Source: Nelumbo lutea
Taxonomy: Eukaryota > Streptophyta > Magnoliopsida > Proteales > Nelumbonaceae
Assembly: GCA_022828595.1 (NCBI GenBank)
Contig: JAKGHH010000003.1
Location: 52,317,759 to 52,381,758 of the forward strand
Length of the DNA stretch: 64,000 bases
Reading direction: 5' to 3'
Below the pieces are notes generated by a model. That model saw only the letters and a program-made list of their open reading frames with translations, was not told the origin of the DNA and searched no databases. Positions 1 through 11,896 of the stretch are shown piece after piece (the first letter of the stretch is position 1; every line of letters begins with the position of its first letter). The position numbers were made by a program, and so were the translations under genes.

Positions 1-294
1 CTATATGATTTAATATTTAGAGGCACTTTTTGGCTACCGCTAAAGATATATGCTTTAAAGAGGCACTTTTGACCCTCTAAAAAGGTTTCAAAATTAAAAA
101 AAAAAAAGTGCAATATATAGTGAATATTACTAGATAAAAATTCCAATTGATACACGTGTCAAAATATATTCAATCAAAACATAAAACCTATATGCAAATA
201 TATATATATATATATATATAATCCAAAAAGATACACCTTATCCATAAAATTCCAATTGACTTCCATCATCATAGAACAAAACAAAAAACAAAAA

Positions 295-1323
295 TCAAAT
301 TCCAACACAACTTTGATCATGATGCAAGTATTTTTCATATGTTACTTTCAATTGTCCCCTTGCAGCAGCCTTCTGGAATTTCAAAATCATATCTGCACAT
401 TCTCTGCATATGAAACCCAAACAAATGCAATTCAATGCTTACTCATTGCACATCAAACACAGTTACGTGCACCTAAAAGATTAAAAACACACCTGAGTTC
501 TGATTTTTCATAGTGTGCATGTCTGCTAAGTAGTGTGGTCCAAGCAGGGGCTATTTGCAGTGTACATCGTGCAACATATATAGCCGATGCACATAGCAAG
601 GATGGTTTGAATTTCAAAGCTTCATATTCAACTAGGGACAGCTTAATAAGGTAGAAAGCGAGATGTTCAAGCTGGTCAAGAACCCAAAGAACAAAATTAA
701 GTTTCCATCATTTTTGTTGCAATAATCAAATGTACCTCTTGAATGTTTTCAAGAAATATGCACCAAAGTCCAAACAAAGACAAGAAAAAGTTAAAATTCA
801 ACGAGTGTATCTTGGACCTTCATATCAGACTGAGCAGCCTTGAGAAACCTTAACATGAACACGTATGGTGTTGGCACATTCAGACGGAACATCAACTTCT
901 TGAGAATAAGACTCCTGAAAAGAGGAGCAAATTTACTACTTTGTTAAGACAAAAACAAGATAGTTGGGGAAAATAAACTTAAGATGCAAACCATTGAAGC
1001 ATTTCATTTTTTGTTATGAATCAGCTGAGATGCTAATCAAATCCTTGACCTGTATTAATTAGAAAAATTAGTCAAAACATAAATTGTTTTGTTCTCAGTA
1101 GCATATAAATTAATTTAGAAAATAGATCATAAAAATCCTTTAGGCATGGACAGGTATATGTACCTTTGGATGCCAAAAGCCCTCATATTTTGATGCTAGC
1201 AACAGTGAAGTTAAGCCAACCAACTGCATTTCCTTCTTTGTAATTATATACACAGAAAGGAATCTGTCCAACAATGCCACCATGAGAAACAATGTTTCTT
1301 GCATCAGTCCAAAGTATGTCTCC
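295..1323 (-). pseudogene. B2-type cyclin pseudogene, C-terminal five exons
   Basis: Five blocks on the minus strand read as successive exons of a plant mitotic B2-type cyclin, a regulatory subunit of cyclin-dependent kinase at G2/M. Exons are about 1323-1164 (LMQETLFLMVALLDRFLS), 1049-992 (VKDLISISADS), 914-818 (NVPTPYVFMLRFLKAAQSD), 671-493 (LEHLAFYLIKLSLVEYEALK, then LLCASAIYVARCTL) and 403-295 (ADMILKFQKAAARG, stop at 297-295). Each is flanked by AG at its 5' side, and those followed by introns have GT. The 671-493 and 403-295 exons share an Arg codon split at the junction. The 1049-992 exon has lost one base relative to the frame, giving an in-frame TAA. The exon upstream of 1323 is scrambled around a local duplication, and no N-terminal exons were found. 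The C terminus stops about ten residues early. This is a recent gene loss or a truncated duplicate. Family assignment is firm; the B2 subclass is from recall of family motifs. Confidence 0.85.
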
Positions 1324-1439
1324 CTGCAAATACCATCCATTTCTGATTAATGAGTTAATGGATCTCATCTCCAACAATCCTTATTAGATACCTGTAGCTC
1401 AAAGTATGTCTCCCTGCAAATACCATTCATTTCTGATTA
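1311..1439. repeat. Local direct duplication at the cyclin exon border
   Basis: A 39-bp block at 1311-1349 recurs with one mismatch at 1401-1439, offset 90 bp. It spans the splice acceptor and first bases of the largest cyclin exon. Between the copies lie remnants that read like the preceding cyclin exon (MRSI, then a two-base disruption). The duplication therefore contributed to breaking the gene. Confidence 0.8.
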
Positions 1440-2246
1440 TGAGCTTGATAATTTTTTTTTTTTTTGTCTCAATATGAAGAAATTTAATCTTGGAAGCCAT
1501 TAGGCAATTTCATTCATCAATGCTTATTCTATGTTTTTATCATAAAGAAACCAAAAAGGTCTATAGTAATTAGTGTCAATCATCCGATACTATATATGTT
1601 CATTTCAAAAGTCAATAGAATATTATTGAACTAGACTCATAAAGAGTCTTATATTCTTTCTTTGCATTAGTGTTTGGTGGGTACAAATGTCTTAACATTT
1701 TCATGGGGTCTTAATTAAATTAAGGAAATAAACCTGTGGAAACCCTTGAAAGAAACCCTGAAAGTATTTCATTAGAAGACACAATATTGCTCAAAACAAG
1801 TGGGAGTAGGCCAATATACTATTCAGATCACCATACAAACTTATACAATTCATCTATCCATTTTCAATTTGCCCAAATCTGATTTGGTGTTTTTTTTTTT
1901 TTTTTGTAAATTAGTTGGTTAAGGGTCCTGCGACTTCCAGTACCATGGATTCCACAATCTATTTCTTATGTAATACAATGAACAGAATTTTGTTGATTGT
2001 GCTTCTCGTATTCAGATTCCAGAGTTATAGATAAATACTACCTCAATGGTTATATAGTTTGCGACTCTTGTTCTATCTGATCTTCTGATCTTCTAGTTTA
2101 TTGTATAGTATAATATTGAACCACAAAATAATCTGTAGAAATAAAGTGTATTTCAAAACCAACTAGTTTACATTGCCATTTGAAGAATGACCTTTTTGGA
2201 TTTCTAAACAGAGTTCAGAAGGCAAAGCATGGATTTGGCATGCAGG

Positions 2247-2762
2247 TTCCAAGAGTCCTGTGTAAATGATGGTGTTGCTAGGTCTACTAAGGCTTCAGCT
2301 GCTATTGATGATATGGGGAAGAAGTTGAAGTAATTCCAAGAGTCCTGCACAAATGATGGTCTTGCCAGGTCCTGGTCCAGTACAGCTTCAGCTGCTATTG
2401 ATATGGGGAAGAACTTAAAGTAATTCTAAGATTCCGGTGCAAATGATGACCTTGATGGGTCCACAAAGACTTCATATGCTATTGCTATAAGTAGGAACTT
2501 GAGGTAATTCTGAGAGTCCTGCACAAATGATGGTCTGGCTGGGTCCACAAAGGCTTCAGATGCCATTGATATGTGGAAAAACTTGAAGTAATTCTGAGAG
2601 TCCTGTGCAAATGATGGTCGTGCCATCTTGCTGAATCCACTAAGGCTTCAACTGCTATTGTTGTGGGGAAGAAATTGAATTAATTTGGAGAGTCCTGTGC
2701 AAATGATGGTTTCTGGGTCAACCAAGGCTTCAGCTTCTACTAATGTGGGAAAGAACCGGAAG
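2247..2762. repeat. Six-unit tandem repeat, 84-91 bp units
   Basis: Six imperfect copies begin near 2247, 2334, 2424, 2508, 2592 and 2683. Each carries the cores AGAGTCCTG..CAAATGATGG and AAGGCTTCAGCTGCTATTG followed by GGGGAAGAA.TTGAAGTAA. Units are 84-91 bp with small indels. Three central units are 84 bp, so the minus strand reads through as a 28-residue protein repeat (ARPSF.QDSQNY.KF), but the other units break this frame. It looks like a minisatellite, possibly in an old intron. No homology is recognised. Confidence 0.9.
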
Positions 2763-3498
2763 CAGAGCAACATTAGTACCCCCTACCTTGTGCCAACCTA
2801 AGTGAGAATTAGTTCAGCTAGAATTCTGCATTTTCCTAAGAAATTAAGCAATAGCTTGTGTGACAGAGAGCACCCTCTACTAAGCCAAACATTGGGCAAC
2901 CACCTCTGGTCCTGAATCAAATTTACAACCCACTCTTGATGTTGAAATTTCAATACTAGAAAAAAAAAAAAAACAAATACAATATTATAACTGACACTCT
3001 AAGATTTCTCTAAGCTTTCATGTATGTTGTCATGGTAGCTCAGCAAAGAGATTTTAGTTATTAATTTAAAAACATATTACAAGTGCTTTAACTATGTATA
3101 CTCTCCATGCAATTATAAAGTTGATGTTTAAGACATTTAAATATGTATAGATGGACATATACTGAACCTCCACAGCTACTACTCCCAATAAATCCAAGTA
3201 AAAGCATGGTGCCAAAACTTAAATACATAAAAATGCCAGCAAAGAAGGAAAGCTCTAGAAAATTTACATGAAGACAGAGGGCTACTAATAGCTTGAAGGC
3301 AATTTGTCCCTAGAAAATTGATTGTGAAAGGGTCCCTCAAACTAGTTTATAGAACTCTAGCTTGAAGGCTTCAGCTATCAAACTGGATTCAATTCAGCAA
3401 ATTGATTGAGTATGATAGCAGAGCCATATGAACAAGAGAACAGAATACTATAAACTAAAACAAAACCTCATGATGTACGTAGCTCAATTACTTCAGTT

Positions 3499-3630
3499 GG
3501 TTACATGAGTCCCACTTCACTATGCCGCCCTATTAGGAGCCAATATCATCTACTAAGTTCAGATGGTTACATGAGTCCCGCTTCACTATGCCACCCTATT
3601 AGGAGCCAATATCATCTACTAAGTTCAGAT
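3499..3630. repeat. 66-bp tandem duplication
   Basis: Two adjacent 66-bp copies (3499-3564 and 3565-3630) differ at only two positions (CCCAC/CCCGC and GCCGC/GCCAC). The high identity implies a recent duplication. The length is a multiple of three, so the plus-strand frame reads as a protein repeat, but there is no other sign of coding. Confidence 0.95.
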
Positions 3631-4242
3631 TCCTTAAATTTTATTCACAAAACCTTAATCATTTCCTTTTTTGGCGTAGATATCTGGTAATATCACTTCT
3701 ATTATGTAACAAATTTATTAAGCAAAATAGAGAGTAGCCAATATAGAAGTAGAGGTTCTTTTTTTTCTTATCCCAAGAGATTATTCACAAAAAACAAACT
3801 GCATTACTGCTCAGAAATAATCTTTCACCAAAGAGCTACAATATGTAAATGCACACAAGAGGATCCTTCGTAGAGCAAAACTATGCCATCTGTTGAAAAA
3901 AAAGGTCAAATGCACAAGAATATTAAAACAAGCATACTGTAGATACAAACAAAGTGAAGGTTGAAAATTGAAAAGAAAAGAAATAAGCAAGACAAGGCTC
4001 ATGAATTGGATTCCTAATCATAGATGCAAACTTGGAATTCAAGCAGATATAACATCTAAGCTCCAAAGACAAACTAAAACATAGATACAAACAAAGGGAA
4101 GGCAAACTATCCTTTTCTATGCAGATCTGTTAAAGAAAAATAATACGTGATATTAGAATAGTGTCAGCAATCAAAATTTGAGAGACAATCATTTTTTTGA
4201 CCAATAGATATGAGAAAATCTTTTTTTGGCCATTAGATATAC

Positions 4243-4347
4243 ATAGCTGAAGTCCACGGACTCCATCTGTTACCAGAAGAGTTATCGTCCCGTAATCTGA
4301 ATGAGCAGAAGCATCATATGTTCCATCACTGGAAATATCCATTCCAC
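4243..4347 (-). pseudogene. 2-oxoglutarate/Fe(II) dioxygenase exon remnant
   Basis: The minus strand reads GGMDISSDGTYDASAHSDYG, then a stretch ending VTDGVRGLQLC. This matches the metal-binding segment of plant 2-oxoglutarate-dependent dioxygenases, whose H-x-D pair (His-Ser-Asp here) binds iron. The block is preceded by a splice acceptor (TTTCAG, ending at 4348) and followed by GTATAT (4242-4237), so it has the shape of a real exon. Neither the second iron-binding His/Arg-x-Ser exon nor the N-terminal exons could be read nearby. It is therefore listed as a remnant, although an intact gene with diverged exons cannot be fully excluded. The substrate cannot be told from one exon. Confidence 0.65.
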
Positions 4348-4915
4348 CTGAAATCAAAATTTAAGTGTACTGTAAAAAATTATAGGATTTCATGAAACAA
4401 TTAATATTCGTTAAAAAATAATTAAATAAACCCATAGAAGCAGAAAATTTGCACGGTAGAAGTACCAAGCGAATATAAAAGAGGAAAAGCAAAAGAATCA
4501 ATTTACCAAAGGGAGCTTTTGCATCACAGGAATACACCCCCAATGCAGGAAGCATCAAAAGTGGATCCTAACTTTCACGGAACTTCCCCGAATCAAAATC
4601 ACCTTCACTCTATTAAAAGAAGATAATCAGATACACAAAAAATCAGAGTCTATATCCCAATAAATTAGTAAATATATAATCACGCCTATCCAAAATATCA
4701 CTATAATCCAAGTCCCATACCACTACCCAAAATTTGATTTCTGATCCAGAAATCTTGAGCCAGGAGCTACATATCCATAGCCCAAACTTTCACAAGTTAC
4801 TAACAATACACGGTTTTCTCAATAAAACCCGATTGGAGGGAGAAAGAATAGAGGAAATATCCCAAGATAAAAGAAAACAAAAAATAGAAACCAAAGCCAA
4901 ATCCTTAGGAATTTT

Positions 4916-5110
4916 TCAGGCAAGCCTATGAGCAATACCGTGAGAATCATGAAGAATGACACCGTTTTGAGGAGTGAAGCCGTTCTTCACAAACGCGCAG
5001 ATGTTCTCCTCAACATCCTGAACGGAGATTTTCAACCAAGAGGGTGGAGTTCTCTTGTACGACAGAACTGATGAAGATATACCCTTACCACGACTGTGCA
5101 TACGACCCAT
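4916..5110 (-). pseudogene. Truncated 40S ribosomal protein S13 (uS15) fragment
   Basis: An ATG at 5110-5108 opens [20 protein letters not shown] and continues [13 protein letters not shown] and DSHGIA, the N terminus of cytosolic ribosomal protein S13, which binds rRNA in the small subunit. Homology stops after about 61 residues; three unrelated residues and a stop follow, where the family protein is about 151 residues. The segment TP..GVIL is one residue short and normally invariant positions differ. No further exon was found at lower coordinates. The untranslated leader upstream is open, and an AAACCC motif common near plant ribosomal protein genes lies at about 5179-5184 on the plus strand. 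It could be a truncated gene copy with its promoter, or a retroposed piece. Confidence 0.8.
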
Positions 5111-5299
5111 GTTGACGACGTTGGAGTTGCAGCTCCCTCTTAGCTCTTTCACTCTCTTTTGAAACGAGCATGAGCAGAAACCCTTGGCTTGGAGAAGAGG
5201 CGAAGAGTCAATCGTTTATTCAATATGAAATTTAGCTTTCGCGCGTGATGGTTTTGGGTGCCGATCCTTAAAATAGCGACTACTTTCTTTTATCCCGCC

Positions 5300-6230
5300 A
5301 ATAAAAAAGATACAGAGGCATCAAAAATGAAATAAGCCTGCCTTCTTTGACAGTGATACGGGATGAGGTCCCTGCCTTGTAAGAGAATGGAGAGGTAGGA
5401 GGGAGTATTTTGATTTGGAGATTGGAGTAAGAAAGGAAGCAATATGATGTGGTCGAGACTCGAGAAAATTGAAATAGGAGATTTTACATCAATTTTTTTT
5501 GGGAAAAATTTGTACTGCTTGTGATTGCATGTGAGACAAAAAGTACAAATATTGTATCAGTTAGGTAAGCAAATTAAGTCATGGTTATTCCTTTTCCCGT
5601 ATGAAGCACTGAATCTATCTTTGGTTTGAAAAAAAAAAAAACATAGGGAAAGGAAGAAAAATAGGGAAACCTGTGCGTACAAACATTGTATGAGTTTTTT
5701 TACCTTTTCCTTCAAACCAAACACAAATGAGACTTATGAGGAATCCCAAGAAACACGAATGAGACCTGTGAAGAATCACGGGGCACTTGTCTCACTAATT
5801 GAACGAGGAATTTTCTCTGCAATATATAGATCTGATCGGTTTCACCCCTCATCTTCTCTCCTTCCTCTCTCTTTTTATCTTCTTTTTCCTTTTCTTCACA
5901 ATCTTCAATCTCTAGCCGAAACATTGTAACAGAACTTTCTCTTTTTTAACCATTAATGATCATTTGAGAAAAAATATATATATGAAAAAAGAAAATCTCT
6001 AGTTCTTCCTAGTCGAATCAAACACCTCTTCTTGAACCTTTGTCCTGTCACCATGAATTTATCTCTCAAACCTCCATGATTTCCACAATAGAACCTGTGA
6101 CAAGATGTCCAATTCAATCACCTGGAATATATTAGGTTCCCGGTAGAACAAAACAGAAATTTGTCTACTTCGAGGAAGACAAGAGAACTCCAGGACATAA
6201 AAATCTCAAATGATGATAATTCTCATAATA
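5300..6230. other. Noncoding stretch, nothing recognised
   Basis: AT-rich DNA with poly-A/T runs and a pyrimidine-rich stretch near 5850-5910. No gene, splice structure or repeat was recognised. The two overlapping short open frames on opposite strands near 5690-5930 look like chance. Confidence 0.5.
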
Positions 6231-6234
6231 ATTA

Positions 6235-6514
6235 GGCCAAGTTTGGGAGTGCTTATTGTATTAAGCACTTGGGAGCATTTAGTGAAAAATCACATCATTC
6301 CACATGGCAGGTTGAAAAGAAATAAGCACTTATTGAACAAGTATTTAAAATAAACCCAAATTTGGGCTTCTCAAATAAGTGCTTATTTTGAGGATAAGTA
6401 CTTAGTTTAGGCTTATTTCCCAAACCCAAATAAATGCTTATTGGTGTGGTCTCAATCCAAAGTAAGTGTTTATTTGAATAAGCACTTATTTTTAATTACT
6501 TCCAAACTTAGCTT
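6235..6514. mobile_element. Palindromic MITE-like element, about 280 bp
   Basis: The left end reads GGCCAAGTTTGGGAGT and the right end, reverse complemented, AGCTAAGTTTGGAAGT. Both ends are followed inward by the motif AATAAGCACTTATT. The interior repeats AAGCACTTATT in both orientations. The structure fits a nonautonomous PIF/Harbinger-like element; target duplication is not clear. Confidence 0.5.
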
Positions 6515-6515
6515 T

Positions 6516-6624
6516 GGCTGAGTTTGGAAGGAGGAGAAATGAAAATATGCAGAGTGCAAAACCTTATATTTCTTATGTATTTATGTTGTACATATTTGCA
6601 TTTGTACTCTTTCCAAACTGAGTC
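6516..6624. mobile_element. 109-bp palindromic MITE, copy 1
   Basis: The terminal inverted repeat starts GGCTGAGTTTGGAAGGAG and the right end is the complement (CTTTCCAAACTGAGTC). It is the same family as 13629-13744, 14123-14231, 15373-15481 and 46935-47054. TTT lies on both sides, consistent with a 3-bp target duplication. Confidence 0.75.
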
Positions 6625-6629
6625 TTTAG

Positions 6630-8330
6630 ATTAAGAGGAGAGTTATAAATTAAATAGACACTTGATCCATTGTTACAATTGACTCTTAAAAACTTGGTTC
6701 ATTAAGTGTGTCATTTATAGTATAAATAAGAAATTGGTGGGTGTGGACCATAGTTCATAGCTGTTCTGAACTATTGACAAACTGTGTAGATTGGACCAGT
6801 CCACATCTATAATGGCATTCTGTAGGCATGGTGTGGGCCAATCCATACCACACTTTTTGATTCCATATATCTCATATACATTTTATGAATGATCTATATA
6901 GTCAATCATAAATGTTTAATTTTTGAATTTTATATGATAAAAAAATTGAAAAAGAGGCATCAAAAAATTAATATTAACTAATAAATATTAGCTTAATAAA
7001 AAGATAGTAAAATAATTAAAAATTAAAAAATATTATTTTAAATATTTAAAAATATTATTTTATTGGTAACAATATATTAAAAATTAATATTTAAATAAAT
7101 GAAAAAAGAGCGGAGGAAGAGTATAGTTGGATTTGTGCTAAAATTAACATTAAAATATTATTTTATTGATAAAATATTAAAATTTAAAATTAAAAAGAAA
7201 GAAAAATATATAGAAGAGATGTATTATATCAAAATAGAGTGTGAAAATATTATAAACCGGTCACATTTACGAGATATATGTATGGCCAAGATTTTGGATT
7301 GTGAATGAAGATAATTCACGATATATTATGGACCAGTCTCATCCACACCCAACTGAAAGCCATAGCCATCCAATGGTATAGACCAAAACGAATCATCCAA
7401 AAGATGGCCATGGTTCCAAACACCACATAATTAAGACAACTTTAACTATGGAACAACTTGCTATCCTACATTAGTAGGCCCAATAAGTAAGCAACCCAAT
7501 ATATAAATTGTGGAAATAAGAAAGAAAAAGTGAAATAAATGTAAGCCCATTAATGGGCACCATCCCAATCAAATAAACGCAAACCCATTAATGGGCACCT
7601 AACATTTCCACTCCCTTTGAATTGACCTAACCCTCAAGATCAAAGCCTTCAATGAGTCAAAATACAGCCTGTATTATATGGAAACCTCCACCGCTTGTTC
7701 CATAATGCTTACTCCACCACCATCACCACCTGGGGGCCCAGTTCATTTATAGCATCTTAACTTTTCTCCCGTACAATCCGAGCATTTGGATCGGACCTAT
7801 GATTGCACAGTTGAATTTGCATCAAACTTCTCTGAAGCAGCAAGTGGTTGTGTACCGGAAACAAGACCTCCATCTTTGAGTTGAGATTTGGAATTAGAAA
7901 TATTTTCAAATTCCACATTCTGTTCAGCATCATATCTTGATGCCCATAGTTCAACCTTTTTTTCTGTTTGAACTTTTGCCATAATCCTCTTTAGCTTGAC
8001 TCGGCATTCCCATGTTCATTTCGGGTCTTGTCTACCATCAATGCAATGTGAGCTCTACAAAGTTCATAACCGATTTAAGATAAAAATCACTGTTTATTTT
8101 TTATAGAAAATGGACTCTCATTTCACTTATGATAAATTTGACTTTATTTTTAATATAGTGACTTCATTTTCCTACACAATTAAAACACTATAGATTTCAT
8201 GGATTAGGAAAGGGGAGGTGTTAGGCACCCCTCTCTTTAAGCTATAATAGTAGACAAATTTTAAGATCTATCTAGGTTTAATTTTTTACAAGAAATTAAA
8301 ATAAAAAGATGATGAAGATCCAAAACTTGG
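6630..8330. other. Noncoding stretch with weak internal repeats
   Basis: Very AT-rich DNA at 6880-7260. Around 6735-6860 and 7320-7430 are short inverted similarities (GGGTGTGGA against TCCACACCC). 'CCCATTAATGGGCACC' recurs at about 7546 and 7586. A minus-strand open frame at 7982-7797 (starting MAKVQTEKKVELWASRYDAE) has unbiased composition and could be an exon remnant, but I do not recognise it. Confidence 0.4.
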
Positions 8331-8336
8331 TGAACA

Positions 8337-8810
8337 AGGATGGCTACTTTCCTTGTCCCCAACCCGATGGGGTCAGGGATGGAGATTGTCTTGGTGGGGA
8401 TGGGGATTGATTCTGATACCTAATTGGAGATGGGGATAGAGATGGGGAGTGAATTCTCCACCCCGCCCCAACCTCAATTGTATATATTAAATATATATTT
8501 TATATTAAATATATACATATATAATGTTATTTAGATTATTTGTGATATAATTTATATATATTATATGATAATGTATTTTAATTATTTTATGTCTTAAAAA
8601 ATTTCCCTTATTTTAAGTAAATATATTTTTTAAATATAAATTTAACTTAAAAGTTTTGGAGACTTGGTTCCTTGATGGGGAACCCGCCTCCATCAGGGAT
8701 GGAGTATCATTTTTATCCTCGACGAGGATCGATGGGGATATGGAATATGGTCCCTACCCTAAACCCACTCTGTTTCCATTTCCATTGGTGAAATATCATC
8801 CCAACTTCTC
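8337..8810. mobile_element. GATGGGG-rich nonautonomous element
   Basis: The flanks are rich in GGGGATGGGGAT and its complement, with an AT-rich centre. The left end starts GGATGGCTACTTTCC and the right end complements to GGGATGATATTTCACC. The same design occurs at 25,300-25,766. This resembles a widespread plant nonautonomous hAT-like repeat; boundaries are approximate. Confidence 0.45.
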
Positions 8811-9083
8811 CGAATCTTGATTTTGAGGAGATGTTATCAGAAATTATGTACTATATTCTCTAAATACCTCATCTTTCTACCTATATATGCAAGACTAGAA
8901 GAAAGCTTGTAGAGAAGCCTCCCAAACCTTGGAAGCCTAGTTAACTCTTTGGTGTCCTTGATTAAGCTTGATAGAAGCAATTTCAAAGAGAAAATAGCTA
9001 TATGGCAGGAGCCTTCTAATTGAAATTCTTAGCAAGAAATGAGAAGGCTTTGAGTGGATTTAATGGGAATTGAAGGTTGGGAA

Positions 9084-9858
9084 TAGGGGTGAGCATGGGC
9101 TGGTTTAGTTCAGTTCCATGGCAGAACTTGCAACCTACCTCGTAGCGGTCAATTCCAGGTTTTTGGAATTGGAACCTACTCTATAAAGGGGTCCGTTCTA
9201 GGTCGATTCTAGCATTGGTGGTTCTAGGGTCAGTTCCAGGGTCTACACATGGAATTTATACTTTCTTTACTCCCCTCCTTCACAAAAAAAAAAAAAAAAA
9301 GTATGTTCTTTAAAAACATGATTTTTAATAAATATAACATATAGTTTAAAATTTATATTATCTTTTATTGATTAAATTGGATAATTTAATGTGTAGCTTA
9401 TCATTATATGGTTAAAAACTTATAAATTACATTTAAATTTTGTAAATATTACGTTTTTACACTACTTATTGTAGACATTAAAATATTAAAATGAAAACAA
9501 ATGATCAAATCACTTAAGCAACTCAATGGTCAAGTGAGACCATGGCCTTTGTAACCATGAATGCTTGGTTTCAAATCTTTACATCCCCAAAAGTATTTTG
9601 AAGTTTATTCCAAGGCAAGTTCAATTCCAAGGTAAATTCCAACAAGGTCAGTTCCACCAAGGCCAACCAAAGCCGTTTCATCAGGTTGGTTTAGGTAGGG
9701 TAAACTCCTAGACCTTAGAACCGGCCTGGGTGGGGGTCAGTTCCAAGAATTTGGAACCATATCCTACCCTGTAACAGATTAGGTAGGGTAGGTTCAAAGC
9801 TGGTTCAAGGTCAGTTCCATACAGTTTCAGGTGGAACATATCCATTTGTTAACCCCTA
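9084..9858. mobile_element. hAT-like nonautonomous element
   Basis: It begins TAGGGGTGAGCATGG and ends GTTAACCCCTA. Flanking octamers GTTGGGAA (9076-9083) and ATTGAGAA (9859-9866) match at six of eight positions, as expected for a decayed 8-bp target duplication. The interior is rich in repeated GGTTCCA/TGGAACC motifs. No transposase remains. Confidence 0.6.
9508..9600 (+). repeat. tRNA-derived SINE-like fragment
   Basis: The stretch holds a degenerate A-box region (CAACTCAATGGTCAAG) and, about 45 bp downstream, a B-box-like GGTTTCAAATC, in the order and spacing of a tRNA-derived SINE head. It sits inside the hAT-like element at 9084-9858. The evidence is motif-level only. Confidence 0.3.
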
Positions 9859-10407
9859 ATTGAGAAGGTCAATTAGAGAAAATCAATGCTTTTTTGAGGC
9901 AAATTCTGATTGTATTAGACTTAGGGTTTCATTGTTCTTGAGATTTCTTCCATGATTGGGACAAAAGCAGAGGTTTTCTTTTTTACTTCTCCGATGTTCC
10001 TCACTTCTTTCACCACCTTTTGGATCGATATGACCTCCATTATATAGAGAGGAAAGGAAAAATCAGGTCTGAACTCGTTCAACATATGGCTAGGGTTTCA
10101 AGAATGCAAAAATATGTACAAAACTGAGAAATTTTGAGTGAAAAGTGTAGGTAATTAGTTCTATAGTTTGTAGAAGGAATGATTTGCCTCGATTTCGGCT
10201 TTATTTTGGGTGGTTTCCCATGCTTCCAATGGGATCCCTAGGCGTGTTAGGCAAGGCAAGTTCGATTTTGGTACTCCTAGCGACAAAAAAATGTAAATTT
10301 GGTTTGTCCATAAAGACCATTTGGTCTTTTCCTATGTTAAGTGAGGGCATCTTTGTATTTTATTGATTGGTCTAAGTGCATTGAGGCATCAAGTGGAGGC
10401 TGACATC

Positions 10408-10845
10408 TAGGGTGCTCACGGTTCGGTTAACTGAACCGTGGGCCTATTTTTTAAATTGAACTGGTATTATTAGTTTCTAGAAAACCAGTAACTGGAATTG
10501 AATCGAAACCAATCGGTTAATTAGTTGACTGGTTGATTAATCGTTAGTTTGGTTATTGATTTTTTTATTTTTTATATTTATAATATATATTATAAAAAAG
10601 ATATATAAATATATAATAAAACTAGAAATATATATAAAATATTATATTTTAAATAATAAATAATATATTATATATATTTATATATATAATGCATATTTAT
10701 TATTTTATAGTATATAGAAAATACAATATATATATAATATACATAAAATATATAAAAATATATGTATACCAGTCGGTTTAGTTAACCGGATTTCTGGTTT
10801 TGGTTTTGGTTGGTTTTTTTGTTCAGTTCAGTTTTTAGGTTTTTA
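10408..10845. mobile_element. hAT-like MITE with 8-bp target duplication
   Basis: The element begins TAGGGTGCTCACGGTTCGG and is bounded by perfect octamers CTGACATC at 10400-10407 and 10846-10853. The interior alternates GGTT/AACC motifs around an AT-rich core. A related copy lies at 26,320-26,798. The 8-bp duplication is typical of hAT transposition. Confidence 0.75.
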
Positions 10846-11502
10846 CTGACATCAGCCTACCCTCATGAGGTTTGATATTGGGGTAGATGGAAGGGTGATT
10901 TAATCCAATCCGTATAAGTGCAATCTTCCTAATTTAGCAGTCAACCATTGGAGATAAGTCACGACATTTGATGGTGGGTTTAATGAGGGAGTCTTGGGAT
11001 GAAATTTAAAGTATTTTAGAATATCTAGAATCTGAATGAAAAAATAAATTTTTGGTTGGAGTTATGAATTGAAAGGTTTGGTTCAGCTATGGTTTTAGCT
11101 TATAGTTCATCAACCAATAGGAGGGCTCAAAATGGAATCTAGCTAGTTTTGGAAGGAAATGTAGGAATTTAGGGTTGGAATAGGACATTTTGAGGTTTTT
11201 TAACTCAAAGGGAGGGTTTTGGTTATTTAGACTACATGTTTTTTGTATGATTTAATCGTAAATGTCACATTAGGATCTTTAACCATCTAATAGTTAAATA
11301 GAGCAATTTTGAACCGAAATTCAATGTGTAAGCATAAATTTATGTGTTGAACCATGTGGAAGGTTTTGATCTAATAGTGTTGTTGATCATGGCCATTCTA
11401 GTTTTGTTCATCTAAGGCCATCAGAATGGAATCTTGGAAATTTTTATAGTTGATCATCAAGTTCTGAGATGGGATCTGATGCTGGTGGTTAACTATATTT
11501 TA

Positions 11503-11896
11503 GGCTCCGTTCGCTTTTTGGTAAGTTACTTACCCAGGTAAATGCAGTTATCTAGGTAAATTTTTCCTAGAAAGCACTTACCCACATAAGTGCATTTATC
11601 CATGTTCTTTTATTTCTCATGTAAATAAGGCAATGACCATTTTAGCCACAAAAATCCATTATTAAAAAGAGCATTTTTGTCCCATTCAAGTGTTGGCAAC
11701 TTTGCCCCTAAATGGGAAAGTTATTTACCACCTAGGGGCTAGGTATCACTTATCGGGTAAGTGATACCCAGGAAAATAAACTTTCCCTGGTCCCCACATA
11801 AATCTGAAAAAAGAACATGTGACTCTTGGTCAATGGGAACCAAAATCCCATTGACCAACTTTCCTCCCTCTCAAAATCCAAAAAAAGAATGCTCCC
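11503..11896. mobile_element. PIF/Harbinger-like MITE with TTA target duplication
   Basis: The left end is GGCTCCGTTCGCTTTTTGG and the complemented right end GGGAGCATTCTTTTTTTGG; TTA flanks both sides (11500-11502 and 11897-11899). Inside, CAGGTAAGT and ACTTACC motifs recur in both orientations. It shares this design with the termini of the large element at 42,452-53,395. Confidence 0.75.

Noticed and set aside
4361..4558. Minus-strand frame (MMLPALGVYSCDAKAPFGKL) next to the dioxygenase exon
   Set aside because: Protein-like, but I could not match it to the dioxygenase family or join it by splice sites; left unassigned.
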